Source: an uncultured Bacteroidales bacterium (lineage in GTDB: Bacteria; Bacteroidota; Bacteroidia; Bacteroidales; UBA932). Taken from it: 41,991 bases of DNA. Under the pieces are notes generated by a model. It made no database searches. It saw only the letters and a list, made by a program, of their open reading frames with translations, and was not told the DNA's origin. The DNA lies in NCBI GenBank assembly GCA_946185745.1, contig CAMHKQ010000020.1, forward strand, positions 1-41,991. The letters are read 5' to 3'. Of this stretch, positions 33,239-40,422 are shown one piece after another. Positions within the stretch are counted from its first letter, which is position 1. Each line of letters opens with the position of its first letter. The position numbers were made by a program, and so were the translations under genes.

Positions 33239-34450
33239 ATGAAAAGAATACTAATAATACTCGCAGCTATGTCGGCATGTCTTTCGGCTTCTGCCCAGCA
33301 GGCCCTTTGGAGCGGCTCCCAGGTGGAGTCTCCCGTAATTAACGAAGACGGAACCGTCACCTTCCGCTATCAGGCCCCCAAGGCCATAAAGGTGGAGGTG
33401 ACCGGCGATTTCCTTCCCACGCAGAAGATGGAGTTCGAGATGAACGGCCAGAAGGTGTCCTACGACGCCCCCGGCGTGCGTGAACTCAAGGAAGGCCAGA
33501 ACGGCGTCTGGGAGTATACGACCGATTTTGTCGTGGCTCCGGACCTGTACAACTACACTTTCCGAGTGGACGGAAACAACGTCATCGATCCCCTCAACAT
33601 GTGGGTGAACCGCGATGTGGCGTCGCTGACCAGCGTGCTGCTGGTTCCCGCTCCCGGTGAACGCAGCGACCTCTACGCCATCCACAGGGTTCCGCACGGA
33701 ACGGTTTCCAAAGTCTGGTATTACAGCGAGACTGCCGGTTTCGACCGCAGGCTCACGGTGTACACCCCTGCCGGCTATGAGACCACGAAGGCGAAGTATC
33801 CCGTGCTGTACGTGCTGCACGGTGTCGGGGGCGATGAAGACGCCTGGGTTACCCAGGGTCGCGCCACCCAGATTCTGGACAATCTTATCGCCCGCGGCGA
33901 AGCGGTGCCCATGATAGTGGTGTTTACCAACGGCAACATCTCCCAGGAGGCCGCTCCCGGCGAGAATTCCACCGGTTACACCCGTCCCACCATGAGGCTT
34001 CCAAAGACCATGGAAGGAACTTTCGAAACCGCTTTCCCGGAGATAGTGAAGTTCATAGACGGCCGCTATCGCACCATTGCAAAAAAGCAGAGCCGCGCCA
34101 TCTGCGGCCTGTCCATGGGCGGTTGCCACACGCTGTTCCTCTCCCTGAACTATCCGGACATGTTCGCATATTCCGGTATGTTCTCGGCGGCGGTCGGCGT
34201 GTCGGATCCTTCTGTAAGCCCCATCTATCAGGATGTCGACGCCAAGCTCGCCGCCTATTACTCCAAGAAGCCTGCGCTTCTTTGGATTGGCTGCGGCAAG
34301 ACCGACTTCCTGTATCAGGCCAACATGGACTTCATGCAGAAACTTGACGCCAACGGTTTCAAGTACACCTACATGGAGACCGAAGGCGGTCATATCTGGC
34401 GCAACTGGAGAATCTACCTGACCGAGTTCGTTCCGCTGCTGTTCAAGTAG
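33239..34450 (+). CDS. CE1-type esterase with N-terminal E-set (CBM48-like) domain, copy 1
   Basis: The 403-residue secreted protein has a signal peptide (MKRILIILAAMSACLSASAQ) and an immunoglobulin-like E-set domain (about 30-135). The alpha/beta-hydrolase domain of the esterase D/CE1 family runs from about 155 to 403. Ser292 lies in GLSMGG, Asp356 in GKTDF and His385 in GGHIW, forming a complete triad. This architecture is that of feruloyl and acetyl esterases in Bacteroidota xylan loci, so a feruloyl/acetyl esterase role is likely but the acyl group is unproven. It starts 22 bases after the flavoprotein gene. Confidence 0.88.
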   Translation: MKRILIILAAMSACLSASAQQALWSGSQVESPVINEDGTVTFRYQAPKAIKVEVTGDFLPTQKMEFEMNGQKVSYDAPGVRELKEGQNGVWEYTTDFVVAPDLYNYTFRVDGNNVIDPLNMWVNRDVASLTSVLLVPAPGERSDLYAIHRVPHGTVSKVWYYSETAGFDRRLTVYTPAGYETTKAKYPVLYVLHGVGGDEDAWVTQGRATQILDNLIARGEAVPMIVVFTNGNISQEAAPGENSTGYTRPTMRLPKTMEGTFETAFPEIVKFIDGRYRTIAKKQSRAICGLSMGGCHTLFLSLNYPDMFAYSGMFSAAVGVSDPSVSPIYQDVDAKLAAYYSKKPALLWIGCGKTDFLYQANMDFMQKLDANGFKYTYMETEGGHIWRNWRIYLTEFVPLLFK

Positions 34451-34468
34451 CGTTTCCAGTTTCCGAAC

Positions 34469-36718
34469 ATGAAAAGAGTCTTATTGCTTTTAGGCCTGGC
34501 GGCCGTTGCATGCGGCGGCCCGGGCCTGTCTCCGCAGGAGAGGCTCACAGTGAACGACGCCGCAATCGACGCACTCATCGCCCAGATGAGCCTGGATGAA
34601 AAGGTGAACATGCTGCACAGCAAGACCAACATGTCTTCCGCCGGCGTGGAGAGGCTGGGAATCGCCGACATGAACTACGCCGACGGCCCCTTCGGCATCC
34701 GCGAGGAAGGCCAGCCAAACGGCTTCATGAGCGCCGGATGGACGCTGGACTCCGCCACTTTCTTCCCCACGGGCAGCGCCCTTGCCGCCACCTGGAGCGA
34801 GGAACTTGCCTACAAATACGGCACCGGCATGGGACGCGAAGCCCGCCTCAGGGGCAAGGACGTGATCCTTGGTCCCGCCGTCAATATCCAGCGCCTGCCT
34901 GTGGGCGGCCGCACCTACGAGTACCTGAGCGAAGATCCCATCCTCTCCGCGGCCCTTGCGCTCGGTTACACCAAGGGCGTTCAGGATCAGGGAACGGCCG
35001 TGTGCATCAAGCACTTCGCCGTGAACAACCAGGAGACCAACAGGGGAAGCGTAAATGTCATAATCGACGAGCGCACCCTGCGCGAGATCTACCTCAAGCC
35101 CTTCGAAAGGGCTGTAATTGAAGGCGGTGCGATGAGCGTGATGCCGGCCTACAACAAGGTGAACGGCGACTACTGCTCCGAGAACGAGCACCTGCTGAAC
35201 GAAATCCTCCGTGGCGAGTGGGGCTTCAAGGGCTTCACCGTGAGCGACTGGGGCGGCACCCACAGCACCATGGGGGCCATGCTGCACGGCCTGAATGTGC
35301 AGATGACCGGCTCCAACTACCTCGGTCAGCCCGTCATCGACTCTATTGCCACCGGTGCCCTCACGGAGGCCATGGTGGACGAGAAGGTGCGCCAGATCCT
35401 GCGCGTACGCATGGCCGTCGAGGCCGTTCCAGCCGACGTGGCCAACACCGTGATGACTTCGCAGCCTGAAAGCCAGAAGATTGCGCTCGAGGTGGCGGAG
35501 AAGTCCATAGTCCTCCTCAAGAACGAGGGCGTGCTTCCCATCAAGTCCGATGTCCGCAGGATAGCCGTCATCGGCCAGAACGCCATGCTGAAGACTCAGA
35601 GCGGCGGCATGGGCGCAGGCGTGAAGGCCCTTTACGAGATCACCCCGCTGGAGGGCATCCGCAAGCGCGCCGGTTCCGGCGTGGAGGTGGCCTACGCCCC
35701 CGGTTACAAGAACTATCCCGGCTTCCGCTGGGGTCCCGCTCCGGCAGTGGCCAATCCGCTTGAAGCCGCCGCCATCGACGAACCGGCCGATCCCGGACTG
35801 CTCGCAGAGGCCGTGGCGCTTGCGAAGGAAGCCGACATCGTCCTGTTCTTCGGCGGTACCAACAAGAGCATCGAAACCGAGGGCAGCGACCGCAAGAGCA
35901 TCAAGCTGCCCTGCGGGCAGGAAGAGCTGGTGAAGGCGCTCCGCGAGGCGAATCCCAAGCTGGTAAGCGTGCTGGTTTCCGGCGGCCCCACCGACCTGCA
36001 GGTGCTTGAGCCCGAATCTCCCGCAATTGTCCAGGCCTGGTGGAACGGTACAGAAGGCGGCACCGCGCTGGCGGAAGTGCTGTTCGGCGACATCGCACCT
36101 TCCGGAAAGCTCCCGTTCACATTCCCTATGAAACTTGAGGATTCTCCCGCCTTCGCCCTCGGGAATTTCCCGGACAAGAATGTCGGCGTGGACCTTTTCA
36201 CCCTCATGTTCCGTCCTGATGTGCTTGCAATGTCGCCCGCCGAGCGCCAGGCCTTCCTGGCCTCCCTGCCGCAGCCTGAATCCCATTATACGGAAGAGTC
36301 ACTCGTGGGTTACCGCTGGTACGACACCAAGGCCGTGAAGCCCATGTATGCCTTCGGCCATGGCCTTTCCTATGTCGATTTCGAATACGGAAACGTGAAG
36401 GCAAAGACTGGCAGGAACTCGGTGAACGTGAAGTTTACGCTCAAGAACTGCGGCGATATGCCCGCCGACGAGGTCGTTCAGGTGTACGTGCACCGCGTGG
36501 ATTCCGCCGTCGAGTGGCCCGAAAAGGAGCTCAAGGCGTTCAGGCGCGTGACGCTGAAAGCGGGGGAGTCGCGCAGAGTGACGCTCTCCATTCCGTTGGA
36601 CGAACTCCGCTACTGGGACGAGGCGGCATCTGCCTGGACCCTGGAAAAAGGCGGCCTGCAGATTCTTGTGGGTGCCGCATCCGACGACATCCGTCTGAAA
36701 ACTGAAATCAAACTATAA
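34469..36718 (+). CDS. Glycoside hydrolase family 3 enzyme
   Basis: The 749-residue protein has a lipoprotein-like signal (GLAAVACGG), the GH3 barrel (about 30-330, with NYADGPFGIRE, KHFAVNNQET and the nucleophile Asp260 in TVSDWGG). The second alpha/beta sandwich domain (about 355-580) has SIVLLKNEGVLP and TEGSDRKS carrying a likely acid/base Glu. A C-terminal fibronectin-like domain (about 660-745) follows. GH3 enzymes release beta-linked glucose, xylose, N-acetylglucosamine or arabinose, and the exact specificity cannot be read. Two esterases flank it, 18 bases before and five bases after. Confidence 0.92.
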   Translation: MKRVLLLLGLAAVACGGPGLSPQERLTVNDAAIDALIAQMSLDEKVNMLHSKTNMSSAGVERLGIADMNYADGPFGIREEGQPNGFMSAGWTLDSATFFPTGSALAATWSEELAYKYGTGMGREARLRGKDVILGPAVNIQRLPVGGRTYEYLSEDPILSAALALGYTKGVQDQGTAVCIKHFAVNNQETNRGSVNVIIDERTLREIYLKPFERAVIEGGAMSVMPAYNKVNGDYCSENEHLLNEILRGEWGFKGFTVSDWGGTHSTMGAMLHGLNVQMTGSNYLGQPVIDSIATGALTEAMVDEKVRQILRVRMAVEAVPADVANTVMTSQPESQKIALEVAEKSIVLLKNEGVLPIKSDVRRIAVIGQNAMLKTQSGGMGAGVKALYEITPLEGIRKRAGSGVEVAYAPGYKNYPGFRWGPAPAVANPLEAAAIDEPADPGLLAEAVALAKEADIVLFFGGTNKSIETEGSDRKSIKLPCGQEELVKALREANPKLVSVLVSGGPTDLQVLEPESPAIVQAWWNGTEGGTALAEVLFGDIAPSGKLPFTFPMKLEDSPAFALGNFPDKNVGVDLFTLMFRPDVLAMSPAERQAFLASLPQPESHYTEESLVGYRWYDTKAVKPMYAFGHGLSYVDFEYGNVKAKTGRNSVNVKFTLKNCGDMPADEVVQVYVHRVDSAVEWPEKELKAFRRVTLKAGESRRVTLSIPLDELRYWDEAASAWTLEKGGLQILVGAASDDIRLKTEIKL

Positions 36719-36723
36719 ACGTC

Positions 36724-37857
36724 ATGAAACGCATTGTCACTTTTGCGCTGGCTCTCGCTTTTGCAGCCGGCCTTGGCGCCCAGGAACTCAGCAACTTCGC
36801 TTTTTGGGGCCAGAAGCCCATCATCTCGCCTGAAATCCAGAATGACAGCGTCACGTTCCGCCTGAAGGCAGACTACGCGACCGTGGTCAAGCTGAACGGC
36901 TCGTGGATGGAGAATCCCTGGATCGGGACCATCGACATGAAGCGCGGCGAAAACTGTGTATGGGAGGTGAAAATCCCCCTTCCCGAACCCGAAATCTACA
37001 CCTATCATTTCGTGGTGGACGGAGTGGTGGTGAACGACCCGCAGAACGTGCTTGTGCAGCGCGACGGAACCCGTTACCTGCCCATGCTCATAGTCCCCGG
37101 CGAACGTACCGAGAATTACGTCGAGGCCACCCGGCACGGCTCGGTGAGCCATCCCTGGTACACCAGCAAGATCCTCGGCATGGACCGCCGCCTGACCGTC
37201 TACACCCCTTACGGCTACGAGAACAACCCCAAGAAGAAGTACCCGGTGCTCTATCTCCTTCACGGCGCCGGCGGTGACGAGGAGGCCTGGATTTCCATGG
37301 GCCGCACCGCCCAGATCCTCGACAACCTCATCGAGAAAGGTCTCGCCGAGCCGATGATAGTGGTAATGCCCAACGGCAACCCCGGCCAGGCAGCAGCCCG
37401 CACCCTGAACATCCCAGAGAAGGCCATCGACTGGCGCGCTCCCGAGAACCGCGAACTCTACGTGAAGAGCCTCTGCACCGAGATAGTACCCTTCATCGAG
37501 AAGAACTTCCGCGCCATTGCGAAGCCCGCTTCCCGAGCCATCGCCGGTCTGTCAATGGGCGGCGGCCACACCATCAGCGCCAGCATTCTGTATCCTGAGA
37601 TGTTCGACTACATCTGCCCGCTTTCCGCTGCCGGCAACATGACTCCCGAGCAGGTCGCGATCCTCAAGAAGGCCGGCGTCAAGCTCTACTTCCTCGCCTG
37701 CGGCAACACCGACTTCCTCTTCCAGAACGCAGAAGAGATGCACGGCAAGCTGGTGGAGCAGGGCCTCGAGCACGAGTACTTCGTGAGCGAAGGCGGCCAC
37801 GTCTGGTCCAACTGGCGGCTCTACCTGAATACCTTCGCACGGAAGCTGTTCAAGTAG
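36724..37857 (+). CDS. CE1-type esterase with N-terminal E-set domain, copy 2
   Basis: The 377-residue secreted paralogue of the esterase at 33239 has a signal peptide (ending GLGAQ), an E-set domain (about 28-130) and a CE1 hydrolase domain. Ser277 lies in GLSMGG, Asp330 in GNTDF and His359 in GGHVW. It is 25 residues shorter overall. It probably removes a different acyl ester from the same glycan. It is the last gene of the locus 2 operon, and I see no strong terminator in the 27 bases before the convergent gene. Confidence 0.9.
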   Translation: MKRIVTFALALAFAAGLGAQELSNFAFWGQKPIISPEIQNDSVTFRLKADYATVVKLNGSWMENPWIGTIDMKRGENCVWEVKIPLPEPEIYTYHFVVDGVVVNDPQNVLVQRDGTRYLPMLIVPGERTENYVEATRHGSVSHPWYTSKILGMDRRLTVYTPYGYENNPKKKYPVLYLLHGAGGDEEAWISMGRTAQILDNLIEKGLAEPMIVVMPNGNPGQAAARTLNIPEKAIDWRAPENRELYVKSLCTEIVPFIEKNFRAIAKPASRAIAGLSMGGGHTISASILYPEMFDYICPLSAAGNMTPEQVAILKKAGVKLYFLACGNTDFLFQNAEEMHGKLVEQGLEHEYFVSEGGHVWSNWRLYLNTFARKLFK

Positions 37858-37884
37858 CAGCTTGCGAAAAACGGCCGTCGCCCA

Positions 37885-38328
37885 CTATCTGAACAGAGTG
37901 GGAGCGAGAACCTCCAGGTCGGCACGCCAGGTGATCCAGCTGTGGCCGGCCTGGGCGTTTTCCATGTAGTCGTACTTAATGCCGGCGTCTTTCAGATAGC
38001 CGAGGGCCTCCCGGCAGTTGTTGTAGGCGATGTCAGTTGGGCCGCCCATGGACAGGCCGGCCATGGCGCGGTGGGCCTGGTCGGCAATCACCCGGTAATT
38101 CGCTTCCACGAAGAGGATGATGCTGCGCACCATGTCTTCGCCGAAGAGGGGCAGCTCGCCGGTAACGGCGACGGATTCGGCCTCGGGAGCGTAGACCTGG
38201 AAAAGGACCTTGCCGTCGGGGAGTACGCGCGTGCTTTGCAGCGTGTCGTTGGGAGTGGGCTGCCGGAACCACTGCGCCTGAAGGGGCAACGTGCAGCACA
38301 GGGCTGCCAGAATCAGTATTCTTTTCAT
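37885..38328 (-). pseudogene. Internally collapsed CE1 esterase remnant
   Basis: The 147-residue frame begins with an intact signal peptide (MKRILILAALCCTLPLQAQ) and the first half of an E-set domain (VLPDGKVLFQVYAPEAESVA, then VTGELP). It jumps directly to the nucleophile region (NYRVIADQAHRAMAGLSMGG, Ser93) and then to the last stretch (KYDYMENAQAGHSWITWRAD, His129, ending LFR). Compared with the 377- and 403-residue esterases next door, about 165 residues before the nucleophile and about 70 after it are missing, including the catalytic Asp. The frame is kept at both junctions. It is probably inactive. It follows the thioesterase gene by 18 bases. Confidence 0.75.
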
Positions 38329-38346
38329 ATCTGTTTCATTGCATGA

Positions 38347-38727
38347 TTACCTGGAGGCGAGCTTCTCGCTGAACTTTTTCACGTCGATTATGAAGCGTTC
38401 GTGCGTGCCCTGGCCGACTATGCCGTTGTCGTCGTAGACGGCCACTTTGAAGGTGATTTTCCGGCGGTCGACGTCAATGACCTCGGACTCGCACCATACC
38501 TTCCGGCCCACCGGAACGGCACTGTCGTGACTTACGTCCACGTGTGTGCCGACCGTCTCCTGGCCTGCCTCCAGATACGGTTTCACCGACATCTGGCTGG
38601 TCTTTTCCATCAGGGAGATCATCATCGGCGTGGCAAACACCAGCACCGCTCCGCTCCCGATATGCTTCGCCGTCAGTTCCTTGCTCACCACGAGCTCCTG
38701 CCGACCCTTTATTCCGATTTCTACCAT
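38347..38727 (-). CDS. Hotdog-fold thioesterase (fluoroacetyl-CoA thioesterase-like)
   Basis: The 126-residue cytoplasmic protein has the pattern of the FlK-like/thioesterase superfamily: FATPMMISLMEKTS with the Glu of the long helix, TVGTHVDVSHDSAVPVGRKV with the conserved Thr/His, and GQGTHERFIID. It probably hydrolyses small acyl-CoA thioesters as a housekeeping activity. It starts at the ATG at 38727 with a -7 element TATCTTTG at 38764-38757. The promoter is back to back with that of the C_GCAxxG gene. Confidence 0.88.
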   Translation of the reverse strand: MVEIGIKGRQELVVSKELTAKHIGSGAVLVFATPMMISLMEKTSQMSVKPYLEAGQETVGTHVDVSHDSAVPVGRKVWCESEVIDVDRRKITFKVAVYDDNGIVGQGTHERFIIDVKKFSEKLASR

Positions 38728-38756
38728 AGTGTGAATGAATTAGTTGATAGTATGCA

Positions 38757-38764
38757 CAAAGATA
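38757..38764 (-). promoter_or_regulatory. -7 element TATCTTTG of the thioesterase gene
   Basis: Exact TAnnTTTG on the minus strand, 29 bases before the ATG at 38727. No clear -33 box. Confidence 0.5.
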
Positions 38765-38790
38765 CGACATTTCCGGTGAAATATATTGTT

Positions 38791-38798
38791 TATCTTTG
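38791..38798 (+). promoter_or_regulatory. -7 element TATCTTTG of the C_GCAxxG redox gene
   Basis: Exact TAnnTTTG match 18 bases before the ATG at 38817, with TTTC at 38770 as a weak -33 candidate at 17 bases. Confidence 0.5.
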
Positions 38799-38816
38799 CG
38801 CTGAATCAAGATTGAC

Positions 38817-39200
38817 ATGAAGGAAACTCGCAAACTTTCAGCGGCGGAGAAGAAGCGCTGCAACTCGCATAACTGCGCACAGGCGGTGGTCTGTACCTAC
38901 TGCGACCTCGTCGGCCTGCCGGAACGGACCGCACTGGACATCGCCGGGGCCTACGGCACCGGCATGGGCAACATGGAGGGGACCTGCGGCGCTCTTGTCG
39001 GTGCCGGAATGATTATCGGCCTTGCCACAAAGGAACGCAATCAGTCCCGTGCCCGGATGAAGGAAATGATGACCAAGTTCCGGCAGCGGAACGGCGCTAC
39101 CCAGTGCAGGCTTCTGAAGGGCGTGGGCACCGGCACCCCATTGCGAGACTGCCCGGACTGTGTGGCCGATGCCTGCGAGTTTTTGGAAGAGTACCTGTAA
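38817..39200 (+). CDS. C_GCAxxG_C_C-family putative redox protein
   Basis: The 127-residue protein has the family cysteine pattern: NCAQAVVC, a glycine-rich GAYGTGMGNMEGTCGALVGA segment, QCRLLKG and CPDCVADACEFLEE. Members are small, common in anaerobes, and thought to be redox-active or metal-binding, but no function is proven. It is cytoplasmic with no signal peptide. The N-terminus carries extra lysines (MKETRKLSAAEKKRC). It is complete in length for the family. Confidence 0.88.
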   Translation: MKETRKLSAAEKKRCNSHNCAQAVVCTYCDLVGLPERTALDIAGAYGTGMGNMEGTCGALVGAGMIIGLATKERNQSRARMKEMMTKFRQRNGATQCRLLKGVGTGTPLRDCPDCVADACEFLEEYL

Positions 39201-39236
39201 GGCATGCCCGGGAGACGGACAGTCAAATTGTATTGC

Positions 39237-39244
39237 TATATTTG
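39237..39244 (+). promoter_or_regulatory. -7 element TATATTTG before the collapsed histidine kinase
   Basis: Exact TAnnTTTG match 31 bases before the ATG at 39276, so the remnant may still be transcribed. Confidence 0.45.
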
Positions 39245-39275
39245 TAATCACCGTGCCATGCAATCAGGAACAGAA

Positions 39276-39638
39276 ATGATGAAAAAGATCTTGATATGGG
39301 TTCTGGTGCTGTCGGCGACGTTTTCCATGGCCGCCCAGAACAATCCATACGCCATCGACGACGAATGCTACAAGTATTTCCGCGAGGCGGAGAACCCGGG
39401 TTACGTGACCTATGCGGTCACGGACACCGGCCCAGGCGTGCCCCCCGAGAAGGCAGAGGCCATCTTCGAACGCTTCACCAAGCTCAACGAGTTCGCGCAG
39501 GGCACGGGTCTCGGGCTCAGCATCTGCCGCGACATAGCGGACCGGATGGGCGCCAAGGTCTATCTGGATACTGACTATACCGGAAAGGGTGCTCGGTTCG
39601 TGTTCCTGGTTCCGCTTACTCCGCCGGAGATTAAATAG
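39276..39638 (+). pseudogene. Collapsed sensor histidine kinase remnant
   Basis: The 120-residue frame has a normal signal peptide (MMKKILIWVLVLSATFSMAA) and the opening of a Bacteroidota TPR-type sensor kinase (QNNPYAIDDECYKYFREAE). It then passes directly into the distal ATP-binding domain of a histidine kinase: DTGPGVPPEK (G1 box), IFERFTKLN (F box) and GTGLGLSICRDIADRMGA (G2 box), ending FVFLVPL. The TPR region, membrane helix, HisKA phosphoacceptor and N box are absent. The fusion is in frame. It cannot be a functional kinase as written. Starts at 39258 or 39279 are also possible. Confidence 0.75.
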
Positions 39639-39927
39639 AGTTGGCGGCGGAGAGGGTGCGCACCAGCGACGGGTAGTCATAGCCGGTCAGGACTCACCCG
39701 AAATCGAATAAATAGTTTTTGATCATCTGCTAAAACGGCAATGGCAGTGGGGTTTTGGATCTCCTCATCGGTGCCGTCCATGCTGCCGTAAAATGCAATC
39801 GGCTGACACACAGATATTTACGCAAAATGACCTATGCGAAAATACATAGGTCATTATGGATAATTATTTGATTTTCAGCCAGTTGCATTTTACGCTCGCG
39901 GAATTCCCCGCCACAGCGCAAAAGCCC
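39639..39927. other. Gene-poor segment with coding debris and nested inverted repeats
   Basis: No convincing gene is seen. Short minus-strand open fragments look like coding debris: one ending TLSAANSI at 39631, and one of 44 residues at 39811-39677 containing AFYGSMDGTDEEIQNPTAIA. I recognise neither. A 19-base imperfect inverted repeat (39787-39805 and 39876-39894) encloses an 11-base perfect hairpin (39826-39855). Confidence 0.6.
39787..39894. repeat. Nested inverted repeat, possible invertible element or MITE
   Basis: The outer arms are CGTAAAATGCAATCGGCTG (39787-39805) and CAGCCAGTTGCATTTTACG (39876-39894), inverted with 17 of 19 positions matching and 70 bases between them. The inner arms are AATGACCTATG (39826-39836) and CATAGGTCATT (39845-39855), a perfect 11-base stem with an 8-base loop. 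There is no T-run, so it is not a typical terminator. Confidence 0.7.
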
Positions 39928-40149
39928 CTAATATTCTTCCTCGTTAAAGAAGAAATCTTCTTTGGTGGGGTAGTCGGGCCAGATGTCTTCGATGGTTTCG
40001 TAGATCTCGCCGTCGTCTTCGAGTTCGTTAAGGTTCTCTATCACCTCTTCGGGCGCGCCGGAGCGGTTTGCATAGTCTATAAGTTCATCTTTTGTAGCCG
40101 GCCACGGAGCATCGTCCAGGGAGCTGGCAAGTTCCAAAGTCCAAAACAT
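39928..40149 (-). CDS. DUF2795 small acidic protein
   Basis: The 73-residue protein starts MFWTLELASSLDDAPWPATK and ends IWPDYPTKEDFFFNEEEY. This matches the small acidic DUF2795 proteins conserved across Bacteroidota, whose function is unknown. It is cytoplasmic. The same frame is open far upstream through folE, but homology begins at this ATG and a promoter sits just before it, so the short form is correct. Confidence 0.88.
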   Translation of the reverse strand: MFWTLELASSLDDAPWPATKDELIDYANRSGAPEEVIENLNELEDDGEIYETIEDIWPDYPTKEDFFFNEEEY

Positions 40150-40174
40150 GGTTACAGTCGTTTTAAATTTTGCG

Positions 40175-40205
40175 CAAAGATATACATTTTTTCGATACAT
40201 CCAAC
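40175..40205 (-). promoter_or_regulatory. Promoter of the DUF2795 gene
   Basis: Minus-strand GTTG (40205-40202), 19 bases, TATCTTTG (40182-40175). The -7 box is exact and the -33 box has one mismatch; the leader is about 20 bases. Confidence 0.65.
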
Positions 40206-40228
40206 ATATTTTTATTTTATTTATAAAT

Positions 40229-40243
40229 AGCTGATTTTCAGCT
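40229..40243. repeat. Small perfect hairpin AGCTGA/TCAGCT
   Basis: AGCTGA (40229-40234), three bases, TCAGCT (40238-40243). It stands between the DUF2795 promoter and the 22-bp repeats. Function unknown. Confidence 0.5.
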
Positions 40244-40299
40244 GTTTGTGGTGCCCGAAATGCCTCCTGTGGCCGTGAGTGGCAGGGAAGGGGTACGCG

Positions 40300-40387
40300 C
40301 CCGGCCCGAGGCCGTGAAGTGCCAGTCTGGAGGAAGGGAAGCGCCTGGCCTGAGGCAGAGCATCGCCCGGCCGGAGGCGTAGAAATG
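40300..40387. repeat. Four degenerate 22-bp tandem repeats upstream of folE
   Basis: Units start at 40300, 40322, 40344 and 40366, a constant period of 22. Their leading 13 bases are CCCGGCCCGAGGC, CCAGTCTGGAGGA, CCTGGCCTGAGGC and CCCGGCCGGAGGC. Each ends in an A/G-rich stretch. Weaker traces of the unit occur at 40264-40299. The block is more GC-rich than the AT-rich DNA to its left and does not encode protein. Confidence 0.7.
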
Positions 40388-40407
40388 CGCGCGAGCAGGA
40401 AAATTGT

Positions 40408-40415
40408 TATCTTTG
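40408..40415 (+). promoter_or_regulatory. -7 element TATCTTTG of folE
   Basis: Exact TAnnTTTG match ending seven bases before the folE ATG, so the mRNA would have a leader of only a few bases. The -33 region falls in the 22-bp repeat block. Confidence 0.55.
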
Positions 40416-40422
40416 CACTGCT

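Noticed and set aside
34490..36286. A 598-residue open frame antisense to the GH3 gene
   Set aside because: Shadow frame with His/Gly/Val-rich composition. GH3 catalytic motifs are on the sense strand.
39826..39855. Intrinsic terminator
   Set aside because: The stem is AT-rich, with no T-run on either side, and the closest genes do not end there.
39856..40230. Plus-strand open frame beginning MDNYLIFSQ
   Set aside because: Most of it is antisense to the DUF2795 gene and its promoter, and no similarity is recognised.
40300..40387. CRISPR array
   Set aside because: The repeats are contiguous, degenerate and have no spacers between them, and no cas gene is present.
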